A stretch of DNA of 64,000 nucleotides from Pontiella sulfatireligans (GCF_900890705.1 NZ_CAAHFH010000002.1:2179458-2243457), one strand, 5' to 3'; numbered from the stretch's first letter, positions 26,620 through 35,266 are shown. Program-made: numbers and translations. Notes: generated by a model from the sequence alone, not told the origin.

Positions 26620-27720
26620 TCATTCATAATAGAGGTTCTTCAGCTGGCGCGGCGTGACGGGCTTTTTTGTTTTCAAGGCGTGCTGTTTGATGCGGTTCAG
26701 CAGCCAGCCGAGTGGCTCGGCACCGGGGCGGATTTCAAGCTGTCCGAGCGCGTGGCGCACGGCGGCCTCGCCGGAATGAAGGCCGATCACGATTTGAGTG
26801 TCATCGGTCCGGCCGATCTCGGAGGCGGAAAAGGGCTCGTAGGCGGCGCGGTGATTGAGCACGGCGTGGACGTGGATGCCCGACTCGTGGCTGAAAACGT
26901 TTTTGCCAATGATTGGGAAGCAGCGCGGCAGTTCCATTCCGACGGCCGGAAGCACGGCGTCGCAAAGAGGGCTCAGCTTTCGGGCGTCAATGCCTAGGCC
27001 GGGAACGGCCATCGCCACCTGCTCGAAGGCCGCGTTGCCGGCGCGCTCGCCGATGCCTGCCACGGTCACGTCCGCGGCCGCCGCGCCGCCTTCAAAGGCG
27101 GCGAGCGTATTAGCCGTCGCCATTCCAAGATCGTTGTGGGCATGGAAGGCGAGCTCCAATCCCGGCACCGCGTTTTCCAAGGCCTGGAAAAGTTCTTTGG
27201 TTTGGAACGGGTTCAACACCCCGACCGTGTCGGCGATTCGCAAGCGGTTCGCGCCAAGCTCATGCACGCGCCGGGCGAAGGCGGCCAGCAGGCGGCGGTC
27301 GGCCCGCGCGGCATCCTGCGCCCCGACGGAGACGAAGGAAAAGCGCTTCAGCGCTTCCGGCAAAACCTGCTCCAAGGTTTGGAACACCCATTCCTCGCTT
27401 TTTCCCAAGGCCTTGAAATGATGGCCGGAGATGGGAAACGACAAGTGGACCGCCTGCAATCCGGCCGCCTCCGCCGCGTCCAGATCCGCGAAGGCCGCGC
27501 GGCACCAGCCGGTAATGCGACAGGGCAGGTCGAGAGCGATGATTGCGGCAATGTCTTCCTGCTCGGTGCGCCCCATCATGGGAATGCCGGCTTCAATTTC
27601 GCCGACGCCGGTATCGGCAAGCGCGGCGGCGATCTGCCGCTTTTCCTCGCGCGTGAATACGGCGCCCGGCATCTGCTCGCCGTCGCGCAGGGTGGTGTCA
27701 ATTAGATAGGGAGCATTCAT
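26620..27720 (-). CDS. nifV: Homocitrate synthase
   Basis: A 366-aa enzyme of the isopropylmalate/homocitrate synthase family. It has the DTTLRDGEQMPG catalytic start, the metal site HAHNDLGMATAN, and the GIGERAGNA block. It condenses acetyl-CoA with 2-oxoglutarate to homocitrate, the organic ligand of FeMo-cofactor. It lacks the regulatory C-terminal domain of LeuA, as NifV does. Its ATG lies inside the end of modC (23-bp overlap), so it belongs to the same transcript as the molybdate transporter. Confidence 0.92.
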   Translation of the reverse strand: MNAPYLIDTTLRDGEQMPGAVFTREEKRQIAAALADTGVGEIEAGIPMMGRTEQEDIAAIIALDLPCRITGWCRAAFADLDAAEAAGLQAVHLSFPISGHHFKALGKSEEWVFQTLEQVLPEALKRFSFVSVGAQDAARADRRLLAAFARRVHELGANRLRIADTVGVLNPFQTKELFQALENAVPGLELAFHAHNDLGMATANTLAAFEGGAAAADVTVAGIGERAGNAAFEQVAMAVPGLGIDARKLSPLCDAVLPAVGMELPRCFPIIGKNVFSHESGIHVHAVLNHRAAYEPFSASEIGRTDDTQIVIGLHSGEAAVRHALGQLEIRPGAEPLGWLLNRIKQHALKTKKPVTPRQLKNLYYE

Positions 27721-28477
27721 GGTGGTTGGGGTCGTTTATCACGCGGCCGCGCAGCTGGTGGCCGATAATATGGTTGAGGTCTTTCTCTTGAATCAGCTCC
27801 GCCATTTCGTCGTGCTTTACGACGTCGGACAGGGTGCCATGCGAAACAATGTTTCCGCCCTTCATCAAGACCAGCTGGTCGCTCAAGTGGAGGAGCTCGG
27901 TCAGCTCGTGGCTGACCATCAGGGTTGGAATATCCAGCTCGCGGTGGATGCGGTCGAGAAACGGAAGGATGCGCGATTTGAGGAATGAATCGAGCGCGGA
28001 AAGCGGCTCGTCCATCAGCATGAGCCGCGGATAGGCGAGCAACGTGCGCGCAAGCGATACGCGTTGCTTTTCCCCGCCGGAGAGTTCGCGGACCGAGCGG
28101 TCAAGCAAGGGTTCGATCCGTAGCAGGTCCACCACCTGCGCCTCGGAGCAGGGCGGTTTGATGTTGCGTCGGCTTTTGCCTGCTATGAGGTTTTTCCGGA
28201 CCGTCCAATGCGGGAAGAGGCGGGGCTCCTGGAATACCACCCCGATGCGGCGCTTGTGGGGCGGAACCCAGATGCGGCGGTCGCTGTCGAAGAGCGTTTC
28301 GCCGTCGAGCTCGATGCGCCCGATGCTGGGTTTGATCAACCCGGCGATGCACCGGAGCAGGGTGCTCTTGCCCGAACCCGAATGGCCGAAGACGCCTGTG
28401 GCGCTTTCTTCAATCAGCAACTTTGCATCGAGAACAAAGTCGCCCTGCCGGTGCAGTATGTCGATATCAAGCCGCAT
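27698..28477 (-). CDS. modC: Molybdate ABC transporter ATP-binding protein
   Basis: A 259-aa ABC ATPase with Walker A GHSGSGKST (residues 31-39), Q-loop VFQEPRLFPH, signature LSGGEKQR and Walker B LMLMDEPLSALD. It is shorter than typical ModC (about 350 aa) because the C-terminal molybdopterin-binding (MOP/TOBE) domain is absent, so feedback sensing by that domain is not expected. It overlaps both modB and nifV, indicating tight coupling of molybdate uptake with homocitrate supply. Confidence 0.9.
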   Translation of the reverse strand: MRLDIDILHRQGDFVLDAKLLIEESATGVFGHSGSGKSTLLRCIAGLIKPSIGRIELDGETLFDSDRRIWVPPHKRRIGVVFQEPRLFPHWTVRKNLIAGKSRRNIKPPCSEAQVVDLLRIEPLLDRSVRELSGGEKQRVSLARTLLAYPRLMLMDEPLSALDSFLKSRILPFLDRIHRELDIPTLMVSHELTELLHLSDQLVLMKGGNIVSHGTLSDVVKHDEMAELIQEKDLNHIIGHQLRGRVINDPNHHECSLSN

Positions 28478-29147
28478 GGTTTTTGGCCGCCTTTCGCGTT
28501 AGGGTTTCCGAGATCGCCAGCGAGGCCATGCAGAGTACGAGCGAGAACAGCGTGAAGCGCATCGCCGCCTCTTCGCCGCCGGGCACCTGCAAGGCGGAGT
28601 AGATAGCCAACGGAAGTGTTTGCGTTGCGCCCTCGATGTTGCCGGCAAAGGTGATGGTTGCGCCGAACTCGCCCAAGCTGCGGGAAAAGGCGAGCAGAAT
28701 GCCGCCGAGTATACCTGGCCAAGCCAGCGGGAGGGTGACGCGAAAGAAGGTCCAGAGCGGGGAGCGTCCGAGGGTCAGTGCTGTTTCTTCCAGCTTTTGA
28801 TCCACCAGCGAAATCGCCAGCCGCACCGAGCGCACGGCCAGCGGCAGCGAAACAACGGCCGAGGCCAGCACGGCGCCCTGCCACGTAAATGCCAGACGAA
28901 CGCCGAAGTGCCTGCCGATCCAACCGTTGGCGCCGAACGCCATCAGCAGCAGATAGCCCGTAACCACCGGAGGCACCACCAGCGGTGCGTGCACCAGGCT
29001 TTCTACGAGGATCTTACCGCGGAATTCACGCCGCGCCAAAAGCCATCCCAGCAGCACGGCCGGGATGGTGGTGAACAGGGCGACGCCCAGCGCCACTCGC
29101 AAGGACAGCAGAATGGCGGTCCACTCGGTTGGGGTCAGGTTAATCAT
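28467..29147 (-). CDS. modB: Molybdate ABC transporter permease
   Basis: A 226-aa inner-membrane permease with five or six hydrophobic segments and the cytoplasmic EAA loop ALTLGRSPLWTFFRVTLPLAWPG, which contacts ModC. It is the usual length for ModB. It overlaps modA by 4 bp (ATGA) and modC by 11 bp. Confidence 0.92.
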   Translation of the reverse strand: MINLTPTEWTAILLSLRVALGVALFTTIPAVLLGWLLARREFRGKILVESLVHAPLVVPPVVTGYLLLMAFGANGWIGRHFGVRLAFTWQGAVLASAVVSLPLAVRSVRLAISLVDQKLEETALTLGRSPLWTFFRVTLPLAWPGILGGILLAFSRSLGEFGATITFAGNIEGATQTLPLAIYSALQVPGGEEAAMRFTLFSLVLCMASLAISETLTRKAAKNHAA

Positions 29148-29863
29148 TTAAAGCCGTATTTCGTTAAAATCTGCTTCGCGGTATTCGATTTAAGAAATGA
29201 AAGGAATGGTCCGGTGCCGCTGTTTGCCGAGCAGGAGGCGGCGGGGTAGACGATCGGACTGTGGCTCTCTTCCGGAAAGGTTCCAATCACGGAAACCTTG
29301 GCGGAAGCTTTGGCGTCAGTGGCATAGACAATGCCCGCCGCAACCTCGCCGCGCTCCACATAAAGAAGCGCCGTGCGAACATTGGAAGCCATCACCAGGT
29401 TGGGTCGGAGGCGCTGCATCCAGCCTAATGAACGCAACGCCTCTGCTGCATACAATCCGGCCGGTACACTCTTTAGATCACCTGTGGCAATCCGGCCCTG
29501 CACGTTTGCATCAAACGTCGCAAGGCTTCCTTTCGGTGCAATCATGACCAGCGTGTTTGAGGCGAGATTGAAACGGCTGGACTGTTCTATTAATTCGCGG
29601 CCCTCCAACCAGTCCATCCACTTTGCATTGGCCGAAACAAAGACGTCTGCCGGAGCGCCGGCCTCGATCTGCCGTGCGAGCGTGCCCGACGAAGCAAAGT
29701 TAAAACGGATGCTTTCTCCGCCTTCCGCCTTGAAGGCGGTTGCGAGCTCATTAATCGCATCCGTGGTGCTTGACGCCGCAAAGACCAGCAGGTGGTCGGC
29801 CTTTACAGCGATGACCATTGCCATGAGCAGCAGAAGCAGAATGCTATTCGATTTCAAGTTCAC
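29144..29863 (-). CDS. modA: Molybdate-binding periplasmic protein
   Basis: A 239-aa solute-binding protein. I prefer the GTG at 29863 over an ATG at 29902: GAGG lies six bases upstream, and a normal signal peptide (NLKSNSILLLLLMAM...KA) then starts at once, while the upstream option would add a 13-residue N-terminus before it. The ligand pocket pattern FAASSTTDAINELA and FNFASSGTLARQIEAGAPADVF is typical of ModA. The start lies within the end of the ferredoxin gene (20-bp overlap). Confidence 0.9.
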   Translation of the reverse strand: MNLKSNSILLLLLMAMVIAVKADHLLVFAASSTTDAINELATAFKAEGGESIRFNFASSGTLARQIEAGAPADVFVSANAKWMDWLEGRELIEQSSRFNLASNTLVMIAPKGSLATFDANVQGRIATGDLKSVPAGLYAAEALRSLGWMQRLRPNLVMASNVRTALLYVERGEVAAGIVYATDAKASAKVSVIGTFPEESHSPIVYPAASCSANSGTGPFLSFLKSNTAKQILTKYGFK

Positions 29864-30155
29864 TGGTATCCTCGCCGTCTTCGATGGCATCGAGAATGGC
29901 ATCCAATTTTTCTTCGGTCACTTCGCCGAACCATTTGGCTTGTGGATAAAGCACCATGACTGGCCCTTGGGTGCAGACCTTCAGACAGCCCGTACTCGAA
30001 ACCGCTCCGTCCATTCCGCGGTCAAGAATTTCGCCTTCTAAATACATGAGAAGGTCGGTCGCCCCCTTCTTGTTACAAACGCCTTTCGCGTCTCCGCCGA
30101 CGCGGTAGCTGTTACAGATGAAAAAGTGATATTCCGGTTTTACAATAATTGGCAT
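29844..30155 (-). CDS. Thioredoxin-fold [2Fe-2S] ferredoxin
   Basis: A 103-aa protein of the Shethna/FdII-type thioredoxin-like ferredoxins. Cluster ligands are C14 and C27 in the first half and C57 and C61 in the second (GCLKVC). Relatives in nif clusters serve as redox partners or protect nitrogenase, the Azotobacter FeSII protein being one example, though that is a different fold. Here a role as electron carrier for nitrogenase or cofactor assembly is inferred from its place between nifB and modA. Confidence 0.85.
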   Translation of the reverse strand: MPIIVKPEYHFFICNSYRVGGDAKGVCNKKGATDLLMYLEGEILDRGMDGAVSSTGCLKVCTQGPVMVLYPQAKWFGEVTEEKLDAILDAIEDGEDTSELEIE

Positions 30156-30220
30156 GGTTGTTATCCCCTGTGTTGTTGGTTGGTATTAAGAGTTGAGTTT
30201 TAGTTTTTAAGTTCTCTATT

Positions 30221-30326
30221 TCGTATTGCGTATTGACTGCTCTTTCGGACTGTCGGTTCCATCATACGCAATACGCAATACGCAATACGCAATACGCAAT
30301 ACGCAATACGCAATACGCAATACGTA
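30221..30326. repeat. 7-bp tandem repeat ATACGCA with an inverted counterpart
   Basis: Eight uninterrupted copies of ATACGCA run from 30264 to 30319, followed by one variant copy (ATACGTA). About 30 bases earlier CGTATTGCGTATTG is complementary to two units, so transcripts from either strand can fold. The array lies between nifB and the ferredoxin gene. Related words (TGCGTATT, CGTATTACGTACTGCG) recur at 18415-18450. Confidence 0.85.
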
Positions 30327-30335
30327 ATAAGTTTT

Positions 30336-31595
30336 CTACCCACACCCCCCGCCGTCGCCAGCGCATTTTTCGCCGCACTTGGTGGGGCGGAGGGGCGCGC
30401 GGATCTCTTCGCCGGCGTATATGCATTCGAGCGCTTCTTCGATCAGGCCTTCCATCACGATCACCTTGACGCCGGAGTCGCGCAGCACCTTGGTCGGCTT
30501 GGGGCCGATGCCGGAGACGAGGACGGCGCGGCAGTCTTTGAGCGTGGCGCCGACGGCTGTCCAGCGCTCATCGCCCCCGCCTTTCGAGGGCAGCGTGCGG
30601 ATTTCCAGCGGCTGAATCAGGCCGTCGTTCTCTTTGTAGACATGGACGTTGGCGGCCTCGCCGAGGTGCTGGCTCACCAGTACGCCTTCGCGGGTGGCGA
30701 CGGCGACATAGGGGCGCTCTTCGTCCGGATTGATCGGAGCGTTGGCGGCTTTCTCGATCAGGTTCAGTGTTTCCTGGGTGGTGCCTTCGGCCAGCAGCCC
30801 GCAGGCATCGGCGCGGCAGCGCTGGCAGTGGGTCATCTGCGGGAGGTGGCTTCCGGCCACGTCGCGCGCGGCATGGATCATGGCGGGGGTGGGCTCCTCG
30901 ATGTCCTCGAACATCGTGCCCTCCACCGGACACATGGGGATAATGTTGTGCAGGTCGGCGCCTTCGGATTTTGCGAAGGCCGCCACCGTGCCAATATGCC
31001 CGTCGTTCACGCCGGGCACGAGAATGGTGTTGATCTTGAGCGTAATGCCGTGCGCCTTGATCGCCTTGATCGCCTGCATTTGGCGGCGCAGCAGGTGTTC
31101 GGCGGCTTCGAGCCCGCGCAGCGGCTTCTTGTCCTCCCGCACCCAGCTGTACATCTTGGCGCTGATCTCCGCGTCGATGGTGTTGAGCGTGATGGTGATG
31201 TGGCTGACCTTGAGTTCCGCGAGCTCGGCGATGTAGGGCGCGACGTTGAGGCCGTTGGTGGAGACGCACAGCAGCATGTCGGGGTGGCGCTTGCGGATGA
31301 GGCGCAGCGTTTCCATTGTGGCCTCCGGATTGGCAAAGGGATCGCCGGGGCCGGCAATGCCGACGACGGAGATTGGCTTGCCGCTGTCCACCAAGTCGTT
31401 GACGTAGTAGAGCGCCTGCCCGGGGGAGAGCACGTTGGAGGTGACGCCCGGGCGGCTTTCGTTCACGCAGTCGTATTTCCGGTTGCAGTAGCCGCACTGG
31501 ATGTTGCACTTCGGGGCCACCGGCAGATGCACGCGGCCATATTTGCCTTTAACGTCGGGGTTGAAGCAGGGGTGTTTGGTGAAATCTAAAGCCAT
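30336..31595 (-). CDS. nifB: FeMo-cofactor biosynthesis radical SAM protein NifB
   Basis: A 419-aa protein. The radical-SAM cluster motif is C30-N-I-Q-C34-G-Y-C37, and additional cysteines (C10, C43) fit the accessory K1/K2 cluster sites. It builds NifB-co, the 8Fe-9S-C core, from two 4Fe-4S clusters. The C-terminal ~110 residues (from PYVAVATREGVLVSQHLGE) form a NifX/NafY-type domain that binds the precursor. This is followed by a short Cys/Gly-rich tail CGEKCAGDGGGCG. No separate nifX gene is present, so this domain may supply that function. Confidence 0.96.
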   Translation of the reverse strand: MALDFTKHPCFNPDVKGKYGRVHLPVAPKCNIQCGYCNRKYDCVNESRPGVTSNVLSPGQALYYVNDLVDSGKPISVVGIAGPGDPFANPEATMETLRLIRKRHPDMLLCVSTNGLNVAPYIAELAELKVSHITITLNTIDAEISAKMYSWVREDKKPLRGLEAAEHLLRRQMQAIKAIKAHGITLKINTILVPGVNDGHIGTVAAFAKSEGADLHNIIPMCPVEGTMFEDIEEPTPAMIHAARDVAGSHLPQMTHCQRCRADACGLLAEGTTQETLNLIEKAANAPINPDEERPYVAVATREGVLVSQHLGEAANVHVYKENDGLIQPLEIRTLPSKGGGDERWTAVGATLKDCRAVLVSGIGPKPTKVLRDSGVKVIVMEGLIEEALECIYAGEEIRAPLRPTKCGEKCAGDGGGCG

Positions 31596-31599
31596 GGCT

Positions 31600-31694
31600 A
31601 TTCTCCGTTCAGTTTTAAGTGTTAAGATGTTAAGTGGTTAAGTACGAAGGGATCGTGAGCTCTTAAAACTTAATCACTTAAAACCTAAAACTCT
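31600..31694. other. AT-rich dyad between nifN and nifB
   Basis: TTTTAAGTGTTAAG-type words on the left (31611-31641) are roughly complementary to CTTAAAACTTAATCACTTAA and following bases on the right (31661-31691). The stem would be long and AT-rich. Similar TTAAGTGTTAAG words occur at 22776-22801 and 34687-34719. Confidence 0.5.
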
Positions 31695-33158
31695 TCATAT
31701 GTAGGTGTATCCGATGTCGTTTCCGTCCTGTTTCATTTCCATGAGCTTGTCGACGAGGGTGTCGAAGAGCCGCTGCGCGCCGCGGTATCCCAAGTGCAGG
31801 GTGCGGGAGCCGCTGACCCGATCGTGGATCGGGAATCCCACCCGCACCAGCGGGACGCTGGTTTTGCGGCTGACTGAAAAGCCTTTGCTGTTGCCGATCA
31901 GCAGATCGGGCTTCAAATGGTTGACGGCCACCTCGATTTCGGCAAAGTCGACGCCCTCGAGGATTTCCGTTTCCGGGTCGAGCTCCGGCGCGGCATCCCG
32001 GATGCAGGTCTTGAGTTTGCCGCTCTTGCCGCCGGAGGCGCACAGCACGGGTTTGAGTCCGATCTCAGCGCAGAAGGCCGTCAGGCCAACCACGAAATCC
32101 TCTTCGCCGAAGATGACCACTTTTTTGCCGAAGGCATATTTGTGGCCGTCGACGTAGGCGTCGATCAAGCGGCCGCGCTCGCCTGCGTGCTTGGCCGGCG
32201 TCGGGCGTCCGGTGATCTGCTCGAGCACCTTGTAGAACTTATCCGACTGGCGGATGCCGATGGGCAGGCCGACCCGGAAGACCGCGGTGGAAAACTTTTC
32301 GTCGAGCAGGGTGGCGGCCGACTGCTTGTCGGCGATGGTTGAAGCCAGCTCGATGATGGCCGAGGCGCGCCCAAGCTTGCTGATTTCGCTGACGGGGGTG
32401 CCGCCTTCCGGGATGCGGTGATACTCGCCCCAGACCGGGCCGTCGAGCGGATCGGAATAGTCGGGTACGATGGAAAACTGCATGCCAAAGTCGTCCATGA
32501 TTTCGCGCAGGTGGCGCAGGTCGGCGGGGGAGATCATGCCGGGGAAGACGCCGATGAATTTTTCGTTGGGGCCGTCGACCGCCAGCTGGTCGACGATGGC
32601 GCGCACGGCCCACTGGTAGCCGTCGGCATGGCTGCCGGCGTAGCTGGGGGTCGAGGCGTGCAGCAGGTGCGGGATGGAAATGCTTCCCTCGTTCTCTTTG
32701 ATGAAGTCCTTCACATACATGTGGACGTCGTCGCCGATGGTTTCGGCCAGGCAGGTGGTGGCAATGCCGATCACCTTGGGCTTGTAGCCCTCGATCACAT
32801 GCTTGAGCCCTTCGTTGAGGTTGCCGCGCCCGCCGAAGACCACGCTCTCTTCGCCAAAGTTCGACGAGGCGATGTCCATCGGTTCGCGGAAGTGGCTGAT
32901 CATGTAGCGGCGGATATAGGTGGCGCAGCCTTGCGAGCCGTGGAGGAAGGGGAGGCATCCTTCAATGCCGCGAAACGCCAGGCAGGCGCCGAGCGGGGCG
33001 CACAGCTTGCACGCATTGCGGGTGGCGGTGAAGTTCTTGCCCGTCAGCGGAGTGGCTTCCGGGGCCGGGCCGCAACCGCATTTGGCCTTGTCTTCCGTTG
33101 TGCAGATGTTGGCCGGGCTTTCGACCGGGGCACAGGTTTTTCCGCATTTGCAGCTCAT
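31695..33158 (-). CDS. nifN: Nitrogenase cofactor scaffold subunit NifN with Cys-rich N-terminus
   Basis: A 487-aa NifK-like scaffold protein; with NifE it holds and matures the FeMo-cofactor precursor. I choose the ATG at 33158, directly after GGGAGG, giving MSCKCGKTC. An ATG 33 bp upstream is also possible. The first ~35 residues contain six cysteines (MSCKCGKTC, NIC, KCGCG), an extension not part of the usual NifN fold. The core has LCAPLGA and GSQGCATY (P-cluster-like positions) and TTCLAETIGDD. It is 103 bp downstream of nifE. Confidence 0.93.
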   Translation of the reverse strand: MSCKCGKTCAPVESPANICTTEDKAKCGCGPAPEATPLTGKNFTATRNACKLCAPLGACLAFRGIEGCLPFLHGSQGCATYIRRYMISHFREPMDIASSNFGEESVVFGGRGNLNEGLKHVIEGYKPKVIGIATTCLAETIGDDVHMYVKDFIKENEGSISIPHLLHASTPSYAGSHADGYQWAVRAIVDQLAVDGPNEKFIGVFPGMISPADLRHLREIMDDFGMQFSIVPDYSDPLDGPVWGEYHRIPEGGTPVSEISKLGRASAIIELASTIADKQSAATLLDEKFSTAVFRVGLPIGIRQSDKFYKVLEQITGRPTPAKHAGERGRLIDAYVDGHKYAFGKKVVIFGEEDFVVGLTAFCAEIGLKPVLCASGGKSGKLKTCIRDAAPELDPETEILEGVDFAEIEVAVNHLKPDLLIGNSKGFSVSRKTSVPLVRVGFPIHDRVSGSRTLHLGYRGAQRLFDTLVDKLMEMKQDGNDIGYTYI

Positions 33159-33174
33159 TTCATCCTCCCAGTAA

Positions 33175-33262
33175 CACGGTTTATTAAACACGAAGGTACA
33201 AAGGGCTCTAAGGAACCGCTTTGTGTAGTCTTGGTGTACTGGGGGTCTTTGTGTTTAATTTT
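33175..33262. repeat. Inverted repeat of CACGAAG/TTTGTGTTT words between nifE and nifN
   Basis: AAACACGAAGGTACAAAG on the left is mirrored on the right by CTTTGTGT, CTTGGTGTAC and CTTTGTGTTT. It belongs to the same degenerate word family as the spacer at 4275-4378. Confidence 0.5.
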
Positions 33263-34614
33263 CATGTTACTTCCTGTTTGCGCGGCGCAAACTGCCAGAC
33301 GGGGCTCATGACCGATGAATGGACTTCCTTCGCAAAGTTCAACATGCCGATGAAGCCGGCGAGTGCTTCCTTGCGCTCGTGGTTGTGGTCGCAGAAGCCG
33401 ACGCCGAGTTTGAAGGCGATGGGGCGTTCCTTGACGCCGCCGATGAACAGGTCGACGTTCTTTTCCTTCACATACTTGGCGAGCTCGAGCGGATTGGTGT
33501 CGTCGAGGATCACGGTGCCCGGATCGCAGAGCTCCATGAGCATCTTGTAATCTTCCACCGATCCCGTCTGGGAGCCGGCGATCACGACGTCCATTCCGAT
33601 GGTCCGCAACGAGCGCACCAACGAAAAGACCTTGAAGGCGCCGCCGGTATACACCGCGGCCTTTTTCCCTTTCAGGTCTTTCCGGTAGGGCGCCAACTGG
33701 GGCACCAGTTGGGTTACTTCTTCCTGAATCACGCGTGCCGCCGCGTCATGCATTTCGTCGTCGTTAAAAAAGTCGGCCACGTCATAGAGCGCCTTCGACA
33801 TGTCTTCGATGCCGAAGTAGGAGGCGCGCATCATGGGCGTGCCGTATTCATGCTCGAGCATCTTGGCCAGATTGCTGACCGAACCGGAGCACTGCACAAT
33901 ATTGAGCTGGGCGCGGCCCGCCTTGCGGATGTCTTCCACGCGGCCGTCGCCGGATACGGAGCAGACCACTTCCACGCCCATGCGTTCGTAGTAGTCTTTG
34001 ATCACCCAGATTTCGCCGGCAATGTTGAAGTCGCCCAGAATGTTGATGGACTTCGGAACCTTTTCCTTCACGTCGTCGGTGCCGACGATTTTAAAGAGCG
34101 CGTCGCAGGCGGCCTTGTATCCTTCCTTCTTGGAGCCTTTGAAGCCTTCGGAGTCGACGGCGATGACCGGGATGTTTTTTTCGGCTTCCACCTTTTTGCA
34201 GATGGCCGTCACATCGTCGCCGATCACGCCGATGATGCAGGTGGTGTAGACAAAGGCGGCGTTGGGCTTGTATTCGTCGATGAGCTCGATGAGGGCGTGG
34301 TAGAGTTTGGTTTCGCCGCCGTAGATGACATCCTTTTCCTGCATATCGGTTGAAAAGCTCAGCCGGTGCAGCTCGGGGCCGGAGGAGAGCGAGCCGCGGA
34401 TGTCCCAGGTGTAGGATGCGCAACCGATCGGGCCATGAACCACATGCAGGGCGTCGGCAATCGGGTAGAGCACCACCCTCGAGCCGCAGAAGCTGCACGA
34501 ACGCTGGCTGACGGACCCGGCAAGGCTCTGCTTTTCGGCTTCCATCACAAATTCGCCGCCCTCGTGGATCTGGCGCTTGCGTTTTTCCAATAGATTGATG
34601 GTTTCGTTGGCCAT
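33262..34614 (-). CDS. nifE: Nitrogenase cofactor scaffold subunit NifE
   Basis: A 450-aa NifD-like protein. Conserved cysteines are C40 and C43 (QRSCSFCGS), C65 (GPIGCASY) and one in YTTCIIGVIGDD. The DNILG-like block INILGDFNIAGE and the ending near RPIAFKLGVGFCDHNHER fit NifE rather than NifD; the FeMo-cofactor His of NifD is not retained in the same context. It forms the NifEN scaffold with NifN. It is the first gene behind the sigma-54 promoter at 34646-34661. Confidence 0.95.
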   Translation of the reverse strand: MANETINLLEKRKRQIHEGGEFVMEAEKQSLAGSVSQRSCSFCGSRVVLYPIADALHVVHGPIGCASYTWDIRGSLSSGPELHRLSFSTDMQEKDVIYGGETKLYHALIELIDEYKPNAAFVYTTCIIGVIGDDVTAICKKVEAEKNIPVIAVDSEGFKGSKKEGYKAACDALFKIVGTDDVKEKVPKSINILGDFNIAGEIWVIKDYYERMGVEVVCSVSGDGRVEDIRKAGRAQLNIVQCSGSVSNLAKMLEHEYGTPMMRASYFGIEDMSKALYDVADFFNDDEMHDAAARVIQEEVTQLVPQLAPYRKDLKGKKAAVYTGGAFKVFSLVRSLRTIGMDVVIAGSQTGSVEDYKMLMELCDPGTVILDDTNPLELAKYVKEKNVDLFIGGVKERPIAFKLGVGFCDHNHERKEALAGFIGMLNFAKEVHSSVMSPVWQFAPRKQEVT

Positions 34615-34645
34615 GGTGTTGTTTCCAATAATTGGAACTCCCTAT

Positions 34646-34661
34646 TGCATCAGGTGTGCCA
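34646..34661 (-). promoter_or_regulatory. Sigma-54 promoter of nifE
   Basis: On the minus strand TGGCACACCTGATGCA matches the -24/-12 consensus with one change in the -12 box (ATGCA for TTGCA). It lies about 32 bp before the nifE start codon. Its 11 bases TGGCACACCTG are identical to those of the nifH promoter. Confidence 0.9.
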
Positions 34662-34764
34662 CCGCGCAGTGCGAAGCGTGGCGCGGAGTTTTAAGTGGTT
34701 ATGTTTTAAGTGTTAAGAAAAGATGTGAGGCGGGAGGCGGGAGGAGCGAAGGGGAGGGGCTTTC

Positions 34765-34887
34765 GGAAATAATTGTCAGAGGGTTCCTGAGGCTCGAAGC
34801 GCCGCTTTTCCAACCCTTCTAAAAACAACGGGTTGTACGGAGTTTCGACATTTATTTCCACCGCTAGATGGGGAGGAAAAAAATGTA
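34765..34887 (-). promoter_or_regulatory. Candidate nif enhancer upstream of nifE
   Basis: GGAAATAATTGTC (34765-34777) and the inverted GACATTTATTTCC (34847-34859) repeat the motif pair seen upstream of nifH, with the same 104-bp offset from the promoter and the same 82-bp centre spacing. A weaker third copy, GGAAAAAAATGTA, lies at 34875-34887. Confidence 0.7.
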
Positions 34888-34925
34888 TGCCCTAGGCAAA
34901 GAGTCCTTCGCGCTGAAGGCAGAAT

Positions 34926-35045
34926 GCTCACACGAAGCCACGAAGAGCACGGAGCAGTAGTGTTGTAGCCGGGGGCGGCGACCGCGGAACGGCGCATCCA
35001 AAACACGTCCAGCCGAAAGGCGGGGTCGCCGCCCCCACCTACAGC
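34926..35045. repeat. Intergenic repeat with inverted arms, copy A
   Basis: About 120 bp opening with CACGAAG words, then an arm TGTAGCCGGGGGCGGCGACC (from 34964) and its near-complement GGTCGCCGCCCCCACCTACA ending at 35043. It is over 90 percent identical to copy B. There is no open frame for a transposase. The form resembles a REP- or MITE-like element. Confidence 0.8.
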
Positions 35046-35148
35046 AACGACGCTTTACGGGCTCGTGCTACAGGCCGTGTGCCCCACACGGCGTCGGATG
35101 GAATGCCGATGGCGCGGGCGGGAGGAACCAAGCCTACGAATGCCGTTT

Positions 35149-35266
35149 GCTCACACGAAGCCACGAAGAGCACGGAGTAGTATTGTTGTAGCCGGGGGCG
35201 GCGACCCCGGAACGGCGCATCCAACACGTCCAATCGAAAGGCGGGGTCGCCGCCCCCACCTACAGC
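35149..35266. repeat. Intergenic repeat with inverted arms, copy B
   Basis: Second copy in the same orientation, 104 bp after copy A. Its arms, TGTAGCCGGGGGCGGCGACC and GGTCGCCGCCCCCACCTACA, pair as in copy A and extend further with CCGG/CGGGG. It differs from copy A by a handful of substitutions and small indels. Confidence 0.8.

Noticed and set aside
30264..30326. Possible CRISPR array
   Set aside because: Units are 7 bp and directly adjacent without spacers, and no cas genes are present; it is a simple tandem repeat.
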